Shown here piece by piece: positions 46,067 to 60,300 of a stretch of DNA of 64,000 nucleotides. The DNA comes from Urophycis tenuis (Eukaryota; Chordata; Actinopteri; Gadiformes; Phycidae). The stretch covers positions 1,371,040 to 1,435,039 of the forward strand of contig JAXIVH010000005.1 of assembly GCA_036785325.1 (NCBI GenBank). The letters run 5' to 3'. The stretch's first letter is position 1; every line of letters begins with the position of its first letter. The notes below the pieces were generated by a model. The model made no database searches, was not told the DNA's origin, and saw only the letters and a program-made list of their open reading frames with translations. The translations under genes were made by a program, and so were the position numbers.

Positions 46067-46075
46067 CACTCACTA
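46012..46075. repeat. (ACTA)n tetranucleotide repeat
   Basis: CTAA units with two CTCA variants at the right end. Confidence 0.95.
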
Positions 46076-46493
46076 ACTCCCAGACTATTCTGTAAAACAA
46101 AGGTGAGCTGCAGGATAACTGTGCAAAGGTTGGGACCGCGACTCCCGGCCAGTCTGCGTATGCCGTTTACATGTCAGATAACACGTTTATCTTTACAAGG
46201 GCACATAACTGCTTAGAGGAATATCGTGTCGTGAGACTCGAATGTCTGCTTTGAATTTTTTTTTTTTTTGCTATGCTGTCTGACGTAACGAGGGATGGCC
46301 AACTGTTGACTGTTGACTGGACTAATGATTCAATATTCCCGTCTTCTCCTTTTTTTGCATACAAAATCCTGCAGCGCTCTATCCTGCTGCCAAACAGTCT
46401 CAACCGACGACCTGCAGAATATCAGGTGACCGGAGACAGTGCGCCGCTCAGACGGTGGTCTCCACAGCGGAGCCCATCGTTCCAGTGGAGGAT

Positions 46494-46520
46494 CCCCCCC
46501 CCCCCCCCCCCCCCCCCCCC
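46494..46520. repeat. C27 homopolymer
   Basis: The longest single-base C or G run in the window. Confidence 0.9.
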
Positions 46521-46974
46521 ACGGTAAACGCTCTAACTGTACACGGTACTTGAGGCTGCGGACTGTGGGGCCCGTGCAGTGAGGCGCAGTGCTGAGAACC
46601 AGTTAGCAGATGGCAGACTGCAGCGTTCAGTACAGTGGTGTTGCTGTTACATAACAAGGTGAGCAGATCAGAGTACACCGCGGCTGGTTCAGAAGCCATG
46701 ACACACAGAGATATTATGGAACTGGTTGAAAGGATCCCTGCAGCTCCCTGAGCACAATTGTTATATGAGACTGGGAACCGTGGCTCTTTGATCCTAAAAT
46801 AAAAGTACAAAAAAAAAAAAAAAGAATGAAAAATATCCTCACAGTTCATAAAAGTGGAGTTAGGAGTTAAACAATGGAGTCCGGCAGAAGTGAGCGAAGC
46901 TCCATAACTCTGAGCAATTAAGGTGAGCTGCTCATCAGTTTGACTTGAAGACTTGGGGCCCCTCACACACAAAC

Positions 46975-47155
<181 letters not shown>

Positions 47156-49079
47156 CACTGACCCTTCTGCAGGGGTCAGGACCAAGTCACGCATATACCA
47201 AGAGGAAGTTCAAGCTAAAGCCAACTGGCTGTGCTCACACGTAGAGGACACGCTATAATAAGCTTTGGGGGGCCCCCCTGCCTCACACTGAGCCCAGCAT
47301 AAACATTACCTTCTGATTGTCACCACGGAGACATACACCTGTGCTGTACCTTGCACTTCATTACCTGTTTGCTGTTTTATTGTTGGCTTGTATGACCGCG
47401 GGTGTTCAGTACATCAGGTGAACCACTGAAGGCTTGGAAAATGAGTGTCATCAATCTCTCTACAGGTGGAGGCCCCTTGGAGCGCAGTGAGGCTGTGATC
47501 AATCGTGACCTGGATGACCTGACCTGGAGTGAACTCAGACTGATATCGTCTGAGCACTGTGCTGGAAGACCAACGTTCGCATGTCTAGTTGTGTCCTTTT
47601 GTGTTACAATTGTGCATGTTTCATTCATGTTTCAATCACCAGACGTGATTACCTTAGTGAACCATACAAACAAAAGGGCTATAGAAATTGAGCTTGATTT
47701 CATTAACAATATGGTTAGGTTGTTTGTTGTGGCAATGTGTTTGAGGCAATGTGAAAACACAATGAGAAGACACACACACAGACAGAATCCAGCTTTACCT
47801 GTCTTCAGATGGGAAGGAGTCATGCCATCAATTCAAAAACCCCATCCATGATTTAATTTCAACAATTAATTCACACAACAATGAAAGCAAATGTTGTTTT
47901 AAGTTGTTTTCAATGTGAGGAAGTGGAAAAGGAGGGCAACTATTTAAAATCCATTGAAAGCAGCCAGTGGACCGAGCCATATCCCTTGAAGGGAAGCTAG
48001 TTTTCAACATGGGCAGTAAGACTAACGAGGAGTTCATTCCCTGATTGGCTTAAGGAAAAGAACGCAGAGTTTGGCAAAGTTTCAGCTCTTCGTTCAAGAT
48101 ATCTGGTTCAGTGATGATCTCGTTGGGATCAGTCTGTTCGTAAAACACCTGTTTGTGATCATCGAACCACGAGTGAACTTGTCAACACCTATATTTTTAT
48201 AATGATCTCGTTTAATCGAGCCTCATCTTTTAAACACACAGTCAAACAGAGCGCAGCCTGGAATGTCAGCCCAGCGCAGCCGTCTAATCAGTACCGGAAA
48301 CGTTATTTTCAGCACCTTATAAAATTGCTTGGCAAACAATTTTCAGGTCCAACACCGGCGCAGTGTGCTGAGTGACGTGTGTTTCCAACAGCAGTGTTGT
48401 GGGTTTCTCAGGCCCCGATGTGGTCCAATGTTTATGTAGCGTGAGGGCGATATTTTTAACACCTCCAGTGAAGAGCAGTGCACCAATCAAAGCAGCTCTT
48501 TATACCGCAGTGATAAACAAGCCGTCTAACATTACAGTGGCCAATGAAATCAATCAAATCAGCATCGTTCCAGCCAGACATATCACGTCCGTTTCATACA
48601 ATGGTGGACATACAAATGGAGTGCCCTTTTATAAATAACAGCTTAGTCACGTATTTTAGATATGTTTTATCGTCATGAGATGGATGTTTATGAATAGTAA
48701 CCAGACACAATGGAGAATGAGCTGCTCTATAAGACGTCATTTTAGTTTCCCCGGAATCAAATCCCTAGAAGCAAAAACATGAAGAGGGGGCCAGGTGTGA
48801 GGGAAAAAAAAAACTGACCAAAAAAATGAACACAATCAGACAATGCATCTTTGACTTCTGTCACCTTCCTGAAGCAATATAACATCATGAGCACGCTCAC
48901 CACGAAGCCACAGAAGACATTTGCGGCAGTTAAACGGCTGCTGCCCGGCTCTGAGATAAGGATAAACATCCGTCCACACAGACACACGCCAGCGGCTCTC
49001 TGGGGGGAGTCCTGGTGATGTGGGAGCCCTGCAGATCCTCACGCAACTTTCCCCTTCCCCTGTCCCCACCCCGCCCTTC

Positions 49080-49310
49080 CTCCACCCACATCAACCCCCA
49101 CCACCTCCACCAACATACAACAACCAGCACCGCCAGCTCCACCAGCTCCCCCACCACCTCCACCACCACCACCACACCTCCACCACCACCACCACCACCA
49201 CCACCACACGTCCACCTCCACCACCACCGGCACAACCATCATCACACCTCCAGCACCGCCTCCACCACCACCTCTTCCACCAGCAGCCCTCCCTCCGCCC
49301 CACCCCACAT
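49080..49310. repeat. (CCA)n-rich tract
   Basis: CCACCA/CCACCT repeats. Long open frames on both strands here are compositional. Confidence 0.9.
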
Positions 49311-49506
49311 CCTTGACCTCCTCTCATTCCCATCACGGATGATTCTCTTCTCTTCCTCTCCTCATTTGTCACTGTCGTCCGCCGCAACAAAGGGAAGATT
49401 GACGTTAGAAAAAACACGGCAGAACATGAGGCGTGCCGCAACGGGGTCGGCCAAATCCCCTGTGGGTGCTGGGTTCACACGCACAGACCCCCAGCTCTGT
49501 GGCTGC

Positions 49507-50060
<554 letters not shown>

Positions 50061-50666
50061 GGTTCGGGTGGAGGCAAATCTGTCAAAATATGCACCGTGA
50101 CTGAATAAAGGTGACAAACATTGCAGATAGACTGGAACACCTGTGCCTGTATCTTCCGTGCTAGGGGTGCGGGCGGTGGAGGCAGTGGGTGCGTGTGCGT
50201 GCTGCGCTGGGTGGGCTGGGGAGGTGGATGGTGACGGAGGTGTATCAGTAAATACAGGTTAATGTTTCACAGGCAGGCAGACGGTTCTCCAGGCCCCAAT
50301 TACACCAGGCCATGGCGTGATTAATAATTAGAAGGCTGAGGAATGGAACAGCCAGTACTACTGGTTCAAAGGCAAGCGGCACCAGGAGACAGATAACAGT
50401 TTGGGAGATTCGCATCTGATGGTGTGGGCCACCATCTGACCGCATTTTGCCTCAAACACTGGGCCACAGCCTTTACCCATGAATACGCTTCCGGTGTTTT
50501 GAAGGTTTGGGAATACAGTGTGAAGTCTGGGGATACAGTATTATCGAGTCTGCAAATCATTTGTGAGAAAGACAGCATTGACAGCATTATTACTTAACGC
50601 AAATCAACGAACAAAGTCCACAAACCTTCTGTGTTCTGTCATGTGTGATACCCATGTGTGATACCC

Positions 50667-50711
<45 letters not shown>

Positions 50712-51016
50712 TCAGAAAGACTCTCAATTCTCAAACAGCCCAAGGTTTGCAGAATAACTACTTAAATACTTCAATTCAGAAATGTGCATCGTGAGACAAA
50801 GACATCCACCCCATGTTGTTGTCACTCACTCATGCCTGCCCCTTCACATCAGTGTGGACAGCGAGTGGCTCAGTGAGACTACAGTCAAGCTGAGGGATGC
50901 TAACGACACAGCGTGATCCATAATGGCCTCACGCTGGTCCCTGACCTGCCAGCGCTCAGCTTCCTGGCCTCGCACTCACTGACACTAACACTATGATATG
51001 GTGATAGATGCACAAA
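50061..51016. other. No gene recognised
   Basis: Mostly unique sequence with one CA microsatellite (50670-50710) and a short tandem GTGTGATACCC duplication (50643-50668). Confidence 0.65.
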
Positions 51017-51017
51017 A

Positions 51018-51059
<42 letters not shown>

Positions 51060-51083
51060 ACACACTCACAGACACACACATGT

Positions 51084-51138
<55 letters not shown>

Positions 51139-51194
51139 TGGGCACACAAACACATACATGGGCACACAAACACACATACAGCAACACACACACA

Positions 51195-51257
<63 letters not shown>

Positions 51258-51313
51258 TGGGCACACAAACACACACATGGGCACAAACACACATACAGCA
51301 ACACACACACACA

Positions 51314-51374
<61 letters not shown>

Positions 51375-51457
51375 ACACACACAGACACACACATGTGCAC
51401 ACACACACACATACATGGGCAAACAAACACATACATGGGCACAAACACACATACAGC

Positions 51458-51494
<37 letters not shown>

Positions 51495-51567
51495 ACACAC
51501 ATATGTGCGCACACACACACATACATGGGCAAACAAACACATACATGGGCACAAACACACATACAGC

Positions 51568-51628
<61 letters not shown>

Positions 51629-51812
51629 ACACATGTGCACACACACACACACATACATGGGCAAACAAACACATACATGGGCACAAACACACATACAGCA
51701 ACACACACACACACACACACATTCACACACAGACACACACACAGACACACACACACACACACACAACACACACAACACACACACACACAAACACAAACAC
51801 ATACAGTACGTG
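51017..51812. repeat. Compound CA array with five-copy higher-order unit
   Basis: The segment ACATACATGGGCA...ACACATACAGCAACAC recurs at about 51133, 51253, 51410, 51531 and 51653, spaced 120-157 bases and separated by pure CA runs. All six frames are open by composition only. Confidence 0.95.
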
Positions 51813-52129
51813 CACACATACATGCATACACGCGAGGGTGAACGGCGACCGGCGTTAACACCGGCTCGTGATTTATGGCGTGCTTGGCTGTGGTGAGTCC
51901 TTATCTCTGGGCATGGTCGGTTCCACTCCCCTTATTCTTCCACTCTGACAGCGCTACACTGGGCCGGAGTGGGCCGGGACACGCCGCTCCGCCACCAGTC
52001 ACGCGAGCCGATAAGCGGCGGGAGCAGTCAACTGCCTCTTGTCATGCAACCCTGCGCCCTGCAACGCCCGCCGGCCCGCAGAGGAAGCCGTCGCAGTCGC
52101 CGCACAGCATGCGGCCGGCTGCACCTGAT

Positions 52130-52660
<531 letters not shown>

Positions 52661-54873
52661 TCAACAACACACAGCAGGGTGGTGCGAGAAACACACACAC
52701 GCAACAACATAAACTGGCTCGACGGGTAGCGCGCGGCACGCAGGGGCAGTAAAATAAACTGAGCTGGAAGCTATCCTTCAAGCATGACAGGAGCAACGAC
52801 AGGGCAGAAAGCAATACACGCAGGTTGGACGCGCGCCATGTGTGATTAGAAATGCGCTGGAGGTGTTGTTCGTGGAGGCGGCTTCCTCTCCTGTTTCTGC
52901 AGGACTGGAAGTCGCGTAGGCTCGGCGAAAAAGTCTCAATGGGGAACGGCCATGTTTGTTGTGAATAGAGCTTCGGAGTGCGGCAGGTGAATGAACAACA
53001 TATTTTCGTCTGTAGAAGTGCGCGGCCCGCAGTTAGCGTGTGAAGGCGACACGCGACGCTCAGGCAGACTCGTGAGTGGCCCTGCGAAAGTCTGAATGGA
53101 GACGGTCCTCTGCATTCTGGCAAATAGCAGAGTCGAGAGGCAATGAGTAACGTTGTGGTCGTTTGCAGCGTAGCCGGAGCAGCTGCTTGAAGCGCCCTGC
53201 AAATATGCACTTCGGTCTGTGATGCAGCAGCCAGGACGCACGCCTGCTCTGTTTGTTAGTGTTGGAGGGATTTGAGTGTCAAACACACTATAGGAATAAT
53301 GAAAGACTTTCGTCAACAAGAACCCTTCCCAAAAGAGTCAATAATGGTGCACATTGTAGCTGTATGAGTCCGACCAGTTGAAGACAACACCAGAAGAAAC
53401 CCATGCAGACCCAATTGCAATTGTTTCTCAAATGGAGATGAATTGTTTTTTGCTAACCTTGTTGATTTTTTGCATGTGACATATGTATTAGATATGGGAT
53501 ATTGCAACCAATCGAGCATGTTTCCACTCCTGCTTACTTGCGTCTCCGACACAGCTGGCTAACGTGTTTTGTCACTTTTTCAAATGATCCAATCAAATCC
53601 CAAAGGATCAAATCACACTCCCTTCATGTTTCGCCCTGTGCTAATTACCTGTTTTGCTTGCTAATACGTCATATTAAGGAAACAAGATATGACCTCAATG
53701 CTATTTACCGTCGTCTTTCAACTAAATCTGCAGGGCTTGATCCACTGCGAAAGAAAAACTCATTGTTGGTGTCTTGCCTGCCTCAACATTTGAAGTTAAC
53801 TAGCATCGAAACGACAAGTCTAAAAAACATCTTTCACAGGTTGCAACTTGTCCTTTTGCCGTTCATTTAACTCGACATTTTAAGGCAGCCCGTGAGCTAA
53901 CATATTTGAGTCTGAGAAAATATCAAAACACAAGTGGTCTCGAAACCGTGCCGTTGATTGTGTGAATTCACAGGCACACCACAGACTGCAGGCTGGCAGG
54001 GTAGCGGTGGGTGCTGACTACAGTGGTGCTGTTTATGTAAAGGCTGCAGGGCGGCGGGGATAATTACAGAGTACAGAGGCTGGGGATTAAGATGACAGGC
54101 CTGGGAAGCAGATCTGCCTGTCCAGTAAGGCAGGAGCGTCAGCTGTGTTTCTCATGGTAGCTAGCTGCCTTTCTTCGGCCCGGCTGGGCCCCATTGGCGC
54201 TACAACTACCCAGAACCAACGGGACCCACTGGAAATACATGTGATATACATGTGATATATAGAAATGTAGAAAACAACTCTGATACAAAGTGCAGCTCCC
54301 CGCTCAGGAGCGTGTTCTGGTGATGAAATACCACATATTAAACCTAACCTCCAGAATCAAAAGTAAAAGTATTTACTGAATGCCATGAGCACCATTACTG
54401 GCATAACATTAACAAACCATCACAACATATTTTTGTTGACAATGCAAATTAAGAAAAGGAAATGTGTACATGCCTTTGTGATCCATCAGCACCGGAGCCA
54501 GTTTTTCAGGTTTTATATCTGTGGTGAATGAACTGGTTAATTAAACTACATCACAATTCATATGGTCAATAACCATAGTTTAATTGGTAAGGCTTGTTGA
54601 TTAGCCACGGTCTACTTAGTTACAAGTTGTTAAATACATTTGGTTCGTCATTTACCACTGACTAATCTCTAAAAACATGCAATTCACATTGCATGAACAC
54701 CCAAAGCAACACCCATTTCAACATCATTAAACACTTGCAACATTAGTGGAATGGTTTTGTTTTTTTAGCTGTGTTGTTTTGACACAGATTAGTTGCGTAT
54801 TATGGTGTCTACATACATACATGAACTAGCTATGGAACTCCTGTGCAGAACGTGGGGTGGCAACAGAAGGGGG

Positions 54874-54876
<3 letters not shown>
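52661..54876. other. No gene recognised
   Basis: Unique-looking sequence. A segment at 53547-53615 resembles 14901-14970 in csk intron 3. Frames up to 127 codons occur but lack recognisable motifs. Confidence 0.6.
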
Positions 54877-54947
<71 letters not shown>

Positions 54948-55005
54948 GTGTGTGTGTGTGGGGTGTGTGTGCAGGTGTGTGTGTGTGTGTGTGTGTGCAT
55001 GTTTG
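54877..55005. repeat. GT microsatellite, interrupted
   Basis: GT run with two CAGGTGTG-type interruptions at its right end. Confidence 0.94.
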
Positions 55006-55358
55006 TGTCTCTGATTGCCTACTTCTGGAGGAGAACGCCTCTAGTTGGCCAATGGGAGGAACAGTACATTAACCCCTGCTCCGCCAGCATCTGCCAGGTT
55101 GCAGCATTTCTACTCAGTACCACTGTTGGCGCAAGCTAGAGCTGCTTGCTCAGTTCAGTCATTGCTATCAGTAACCTAGCACAATTTATAAACCGACAGC
55201 AGCCCACGTTGATTGCAGTGTTCAGACTCTGTACTAAAAGTGAGTGCCTCAAGTGTTTTTTTTTTTTTTCTTCTTCAGTGGTTGCTGGGCCACATCAAAG
55301 CGCAGCAACAAAGAGCCCCATCCAGAAGTTCCCCTGAGTGTTGGTTATAGGATACCTG

Positions 55359-55398
<40 letters not shown>

Positions 55399-56339
55399 CG
55401 TGCCTTAACTACCGCCATCAGAGGGGGAAGCACGGCCTTGACTTGGACACACCTCAGGTAGCGTTTCCAGCCTGGGGACAAAATGCCCTCTGTCCAGAAC
55501 AACGGCTTGAGCCCCCGCCGTCACTGACGTCTTCGAAAATAAATGATTTTTCTTCTCTTCTCATTCCGGGACGAAAAGTCTCCGGTGGGTGATTCCGGAA
55601 CAGACTCCTGGTGTGTGGGTCGGCCGTCGCACCAAATCTCCACCTCGAGCGGCTCCTGATGCGGAGTAAAATGACCACCTCTGTTCGGGTTTAGGAGGGG
55701 GGGGGGGGGGGGGGGGGGGAGACAGCGTTGATTACAGAGGAATACCGGTTGGGAGGGGAGGGGGGATGGGGGTGGCGGAGGGGGCCGGGCGGGCGGGGGG
55801 GGGGGTCTCTATCTCCTCTATCTCCCCCTGAGCCTCCCCACACCCCCGACCTCCCCCTCCACTCCGCATATCTCTCCATCACGGAAAGATAGACTTCACC
55901 AAAAATACCCACACTGTTGTGGTGGCTGCAGCCCTATCTCCCTCCTCTATTTGTGTTGAGGCCTATTTTGGGGCCAGTCTTCACAGTCCATCTGTTGGGC
56001 AGATAACACTGTTCACAAACACACACACACATGCGGATATGCACGCACACACAAACACACACGCAAAGTGTGCTGCTAAATATTACATTTTACCATGGAT
56101 ACAGCCAATTGTTGCAATTAATTATGTATTCATGAGTGTGAATGCACCAACACCGCAATTAACACCGTACTTTTCCCGTCATATAGCATGATGATCAGAA
56201 GACTAAGTAGGAATAAAACTATTTGAAATAATGGATAACACACAAGCAACAATGTCGCTGCTTTTAACAAGTGGAAATGTTCTCATGTGAGGGGGAGATA
56301 GAGGCGAGCACTGAGTGGAGGCCGTCCTTGTTTTTATTC

Positions 56340-56600
56340 TCAGAGTCATCTCATGTTCTCAGAATCTATGTTCTCAAGATCTATGTTCTCAAGATCTATG
56401 TTCTGAGAATCTATGTTCTTAGGGTATATATTCTCAGGGTCTGTTCTCCATGTCTAAGTTCTCAAAGTCTATGTACTGAGAATTTTTTTTCTCCAGATCT
56501 ACAGTATGTTCTCAAAGTCTATGTTCTCAGAATCTATGTTCTTAAGGTGTATGTTCTCAGGATCTATGCTGTCAAGGTTTTCAAGTGATGATGAGCTTAT
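56340..56600. repeat. 15-16-bp minisatellite TATGTTCTCAAGATC
   Basis: Degenerate tandem units with TATGTTCTCA cores, about a dozen copies. Confidence 0.9.
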
Positions 56601-59600
56601 GATATTTCCTCCCACAGTTCTTTGTTCTCAAGGTCCTTGGATATCATTGTTCAGAGGATCTTTGCTCTCCTAGTGTACGTTCTTCCTCCTGAGTCTATGC
56701 AGTGGCTGTGGGTGGAGCATGGTTCTATCAGGTTATCCTGGGTCTCGGTTCCAGTGCTTGCTGTGTGTATGTGTGTGTGTGTGTGTACTGGACTTTTCCA
56801 AGTCATCTCTGTCATCTCTTTCTCCATTGTCCCGTTCCAGCACTGCTATTTTTGACCACTATGGGTCCTGTCCTGCTATACATAAATCAAGTCAACACTG
56901 TGATCCATACACACCAAGTACCAGCAATTGACAGTTTAGAGTTACCAACACGCACTTCCAGCCTCTCCACAAATGACAAAGCCCTCCAAGGGTTAGCTGG
57001 TATTAGCCTGTGAAACCAAAGCGCTCTGGGTGGTTGCATTAGTTTAGTTTGTGTGGGGTGGGAAAAAAAAACCCCAACGTGTGATAATAAATCACAGTAT
57101 GCTCCAATGCGACAAAATTTACATCCATACATTTGTACAAACAAAAAAAAAAAAAATCAACCAAGATGAGAACAAAAAAAAACGTCCAAACTGGAAAAAC
57201 CTGGCGCTCAACCTCAGCTGCGCTTAGCTCTCACGCTAACCCGAAGACAAGGGAGGCACAGTGACACGCTAATGTCACTGTGACAGCTACGGTACTTTAT
57301 ACGCTCTCACGCAAGACACTGGGACACTCAGTCACAGTACACCGCCACTGATACAAAGGCTCCGGCCAATCGCACGTAGCATTTAGCACTGCCTCTTGTG
57401 TCACTCTATATAGACGTTTTCCTTTAAACCCTTCCAACTCGACCCAGGGCATTGTATTCCCCAGCCTCTTTGCTATATACTTTTTTTTTTCTGTTGTTGC
57501 AACCCTTTATACTTGGGCGCCTGTCCGGAGCCAGCCGTGGTCTCCTGCTACCGGGCTCCGCACTGCACTCTGGTGCCCTCAGGGAGCACCTTCCACCCCC
57601 GAGCCTTCCTCCATAGGATCACGTTTGCTAAAAAAAAAAGAAAAAAAAGCCAATTTGCTCCTCTTTATCACTTTGTTTTATTGCAACAGCAATGAAATGC
57701 ATTTGACTGTGTGCGTGCAGCTCTCTGTGTGGTCGCTGCAGCTTTTGCTGGCATGCAAATGACTCTTGCCCCGGTGAGAAAGAGGTGGAGGTGCAGAACC
57801 TAGAGACAACAAATGTACATGGGTCATAGGGCTAGCACCCTAACACGCTTAAGAGTGGTCACCACGAAAAGAAGGGACTATAAACAACTATTGCATGCAA
57901 TTAAGGTGCATATGCTTTTGATTTTCTGACTCTGTATGCATCAATATAGCGGTCCACCTTGCATGTATTTTGAATGTGGGTCCGACTCCCGAGCGGCTGG
58001 ATCCTATCTATGACTAATCTCCGACCCAGTAGTCTTACTGGTATGGCAGAAGTTCTGAAGGGAGACGGTACAGAGCCTGGGCCAGAAACAGGAGACTTCA
58101 CGGAGCGGAGTTAGGCCTTTGTTGTTGTTTTGTTGTGGAGATATTGGAACGAAGGAAGCTCATTCTCGCAAGTGGATAAAACTTTCAAAAGAGGATTTTT
58201 ATGTGTATTTCTCCACTGGCCAGTCTATACAAGGTTCATTTGAAACCTTAAAAGACCTGTAGAAAACTTCAGAGACCTTTAAAATATTTTTTTTTTTTTG
58301 ACAGTTTACTACTGTTGGTTGAGTTTGTGTTCGCCAATTATCTGCTTACAGATGCCTGCAGCAACGTGATTGGTCGAGACAACTATGAAGTGAAAGAAAG
58401 TCAAACTGCTATCAGACAGTAGATGTTAATCTACCCTCTGATTGGTGAGACTACTGTATTGCATACATATGCATATGTACATATATTTCTACATTTTGCT
58501 CCATAATTAACCTTAGCAAATTTATGGTAGTGGAAGGAAATGGTATACATGGGGGGTATTTTGGGACAAGTAAGGAAAATGCAGAACAGCTTCCTTAAAT
58601 CTTACATTCCGAAAGCAAAATGATCTTTGTGGCGTGTCAAGCCAAGAACATTTTTTGTAATCACCGGCACTGTAAGAATGATAAAAGAGACGGTGAACAC
58701 ACAAGTTTGCTGGACGGAGTGCGTAGGCTTGGCTGGTCTGTCTGCATGCGATGGCTCTTCACAATGATGAGCTGACAATGGCTATTTACAGAGCAAAGAA
58801 AATTTTGACATGCCGTGATACTGCGATATGAATGAGTCGGACGGGCCGTCAGCTCAGGCCTGGAGATGAATAACATTCTAGGGACAGAGAAACTGAACCT
58901 CAGTCATGCAACACGGCTCCAATGTCAATACAATAACACAGGCAAAAGGTATTCCTCTGAATGCCGTTAGGAATTGTGTCATTTATAGTTTGGCCTTCGA
59001 AAGGGGAAAATATGCCTTGATTGTTGAAAGCTTGACTGGACATCCCTGAGCAGAGATCCACTGGGAATGGAGATGTGACAGCCATTCGCTTCGGTTAACG
59101 TCTAAGGGGTTTGTATTTGCCACCTGAGTCAAGGACGTAACAACAGTTAAGGAAACCAAGATTGTGGCCGGTGTCCGCTTCCTTAAATTCATCTTAAAGG
59201 AGACGGAGAAGAATACCAGCCTGGACCAGCCCAGCACTTTCCAGTAGCTTTCAGCTCTGGACCATCAGCACTGCTCTGAAGCTGCACTAGTCACAGTACA
59301 GGTGCAAACGTTTGTTACTGTAAATCTGTGTGGAGGCTTAAAGAAATGTGCATGCAAATAGAAACTCTTTGTTTGTGAAGGAATTTCTACACAAACATGG
59401 AGGAAATCCTCAAGATGACAAATGACAATTCAATGTGCTGAGGTCATTGTAACTTTGTTAATTACATAAGGGTATTTGTTGCAGAAGGCAGGGGTCGTCT
59501 GGCAACGGGTTCGACTGAAAATGAGGTTCAACTTAGTTCACATATAGAACACAGACGCATCCCCAATAACCGTTTTATTTATTTCAATGAACAGATAGTT

Positions 59601-60143
59601 GTTGGGACCTTCGGTCCTTCAGAAGCAATGTCCATGTCCTTTCCTGAATTAGCTCAGGAAAGCTCAGATGTTCTCTGCATGAATCATTCGGAAGACCAAT
59701 AAAAAATGCCTAGTATCTCACATTCCTGAGCTGCTCTCCCAGAAAGATGAATAGTCCGATATCGAGGAACCGCTCGGTTCCTCACAGTCCACACAGTGTT
59801 GCGTAAGCGCTGACCGCGGCCCGGCCCAGCCCCTGTGCCAGGGGGGCTTCTCTCCGGAGCACGGCGGGCCTCGCGTGTGAGAGACCCACCCTGCCCAAAA
59901 GCCACGCAGCACCGGCAATTTGTGTGTTAGCTCCCTGGCCAGCGGCCTGGGAGCAGGAGATTAAGACAAGGAGTCGAAGGTAAACAGCGCCCCCCCCACA
60001 CAACTGATATCGCCCGAACCTTCCGGGCGCACTGGGACAACATGGCTTCCTGTTGCAGGGGGAAGGGGGGAGGGGCTATTTCCTGTTCTGAGCAGGGGCC
60101 TGGGAGGGAGGTAGGGAGAGATAAAGAGACAGAGAGGGAGAGG

Positions 60144-60147
<4 letters not shown>

Positions 60148-60210
<63 letters not shown>

Positions 60211-60230
60211 CAGGGAGAGTGAGCTAGGGT

Positions 60231-60275
<45 letters not shown>

Positions 60276-60300
60276 GAGAGAAAGCGAGAGAGAGAGGGAG
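60148..60300. repeat. GA microsatellite cluster
   Basis: GA runs interrupted by AA, CAGG and a G10 run (60265-60276). Confidence 0.92.

Noticed and set aside
49080..49310. Pro/His-rich or Gly/Val-rich open frames over the CCA tract
   Set aside because: Open frames exist on both strands of the same trinucleotide repeat, with no start context or splice signals.
51000..51860. Long open frames of 250-300 codons over CA arrays (also 49362-50140, 51875-52729, 12655-13440)
   Set aside because: A dinucleotide repeat has no stop codons in most frames. The predicted proteins are only Thr-His or Cys-Val repeats.
52936..53319. 127-codon minus-strand frame
   Set aside because: No motif, signal peptide or family resemblance; consistent with chance in a CG-rich patch.
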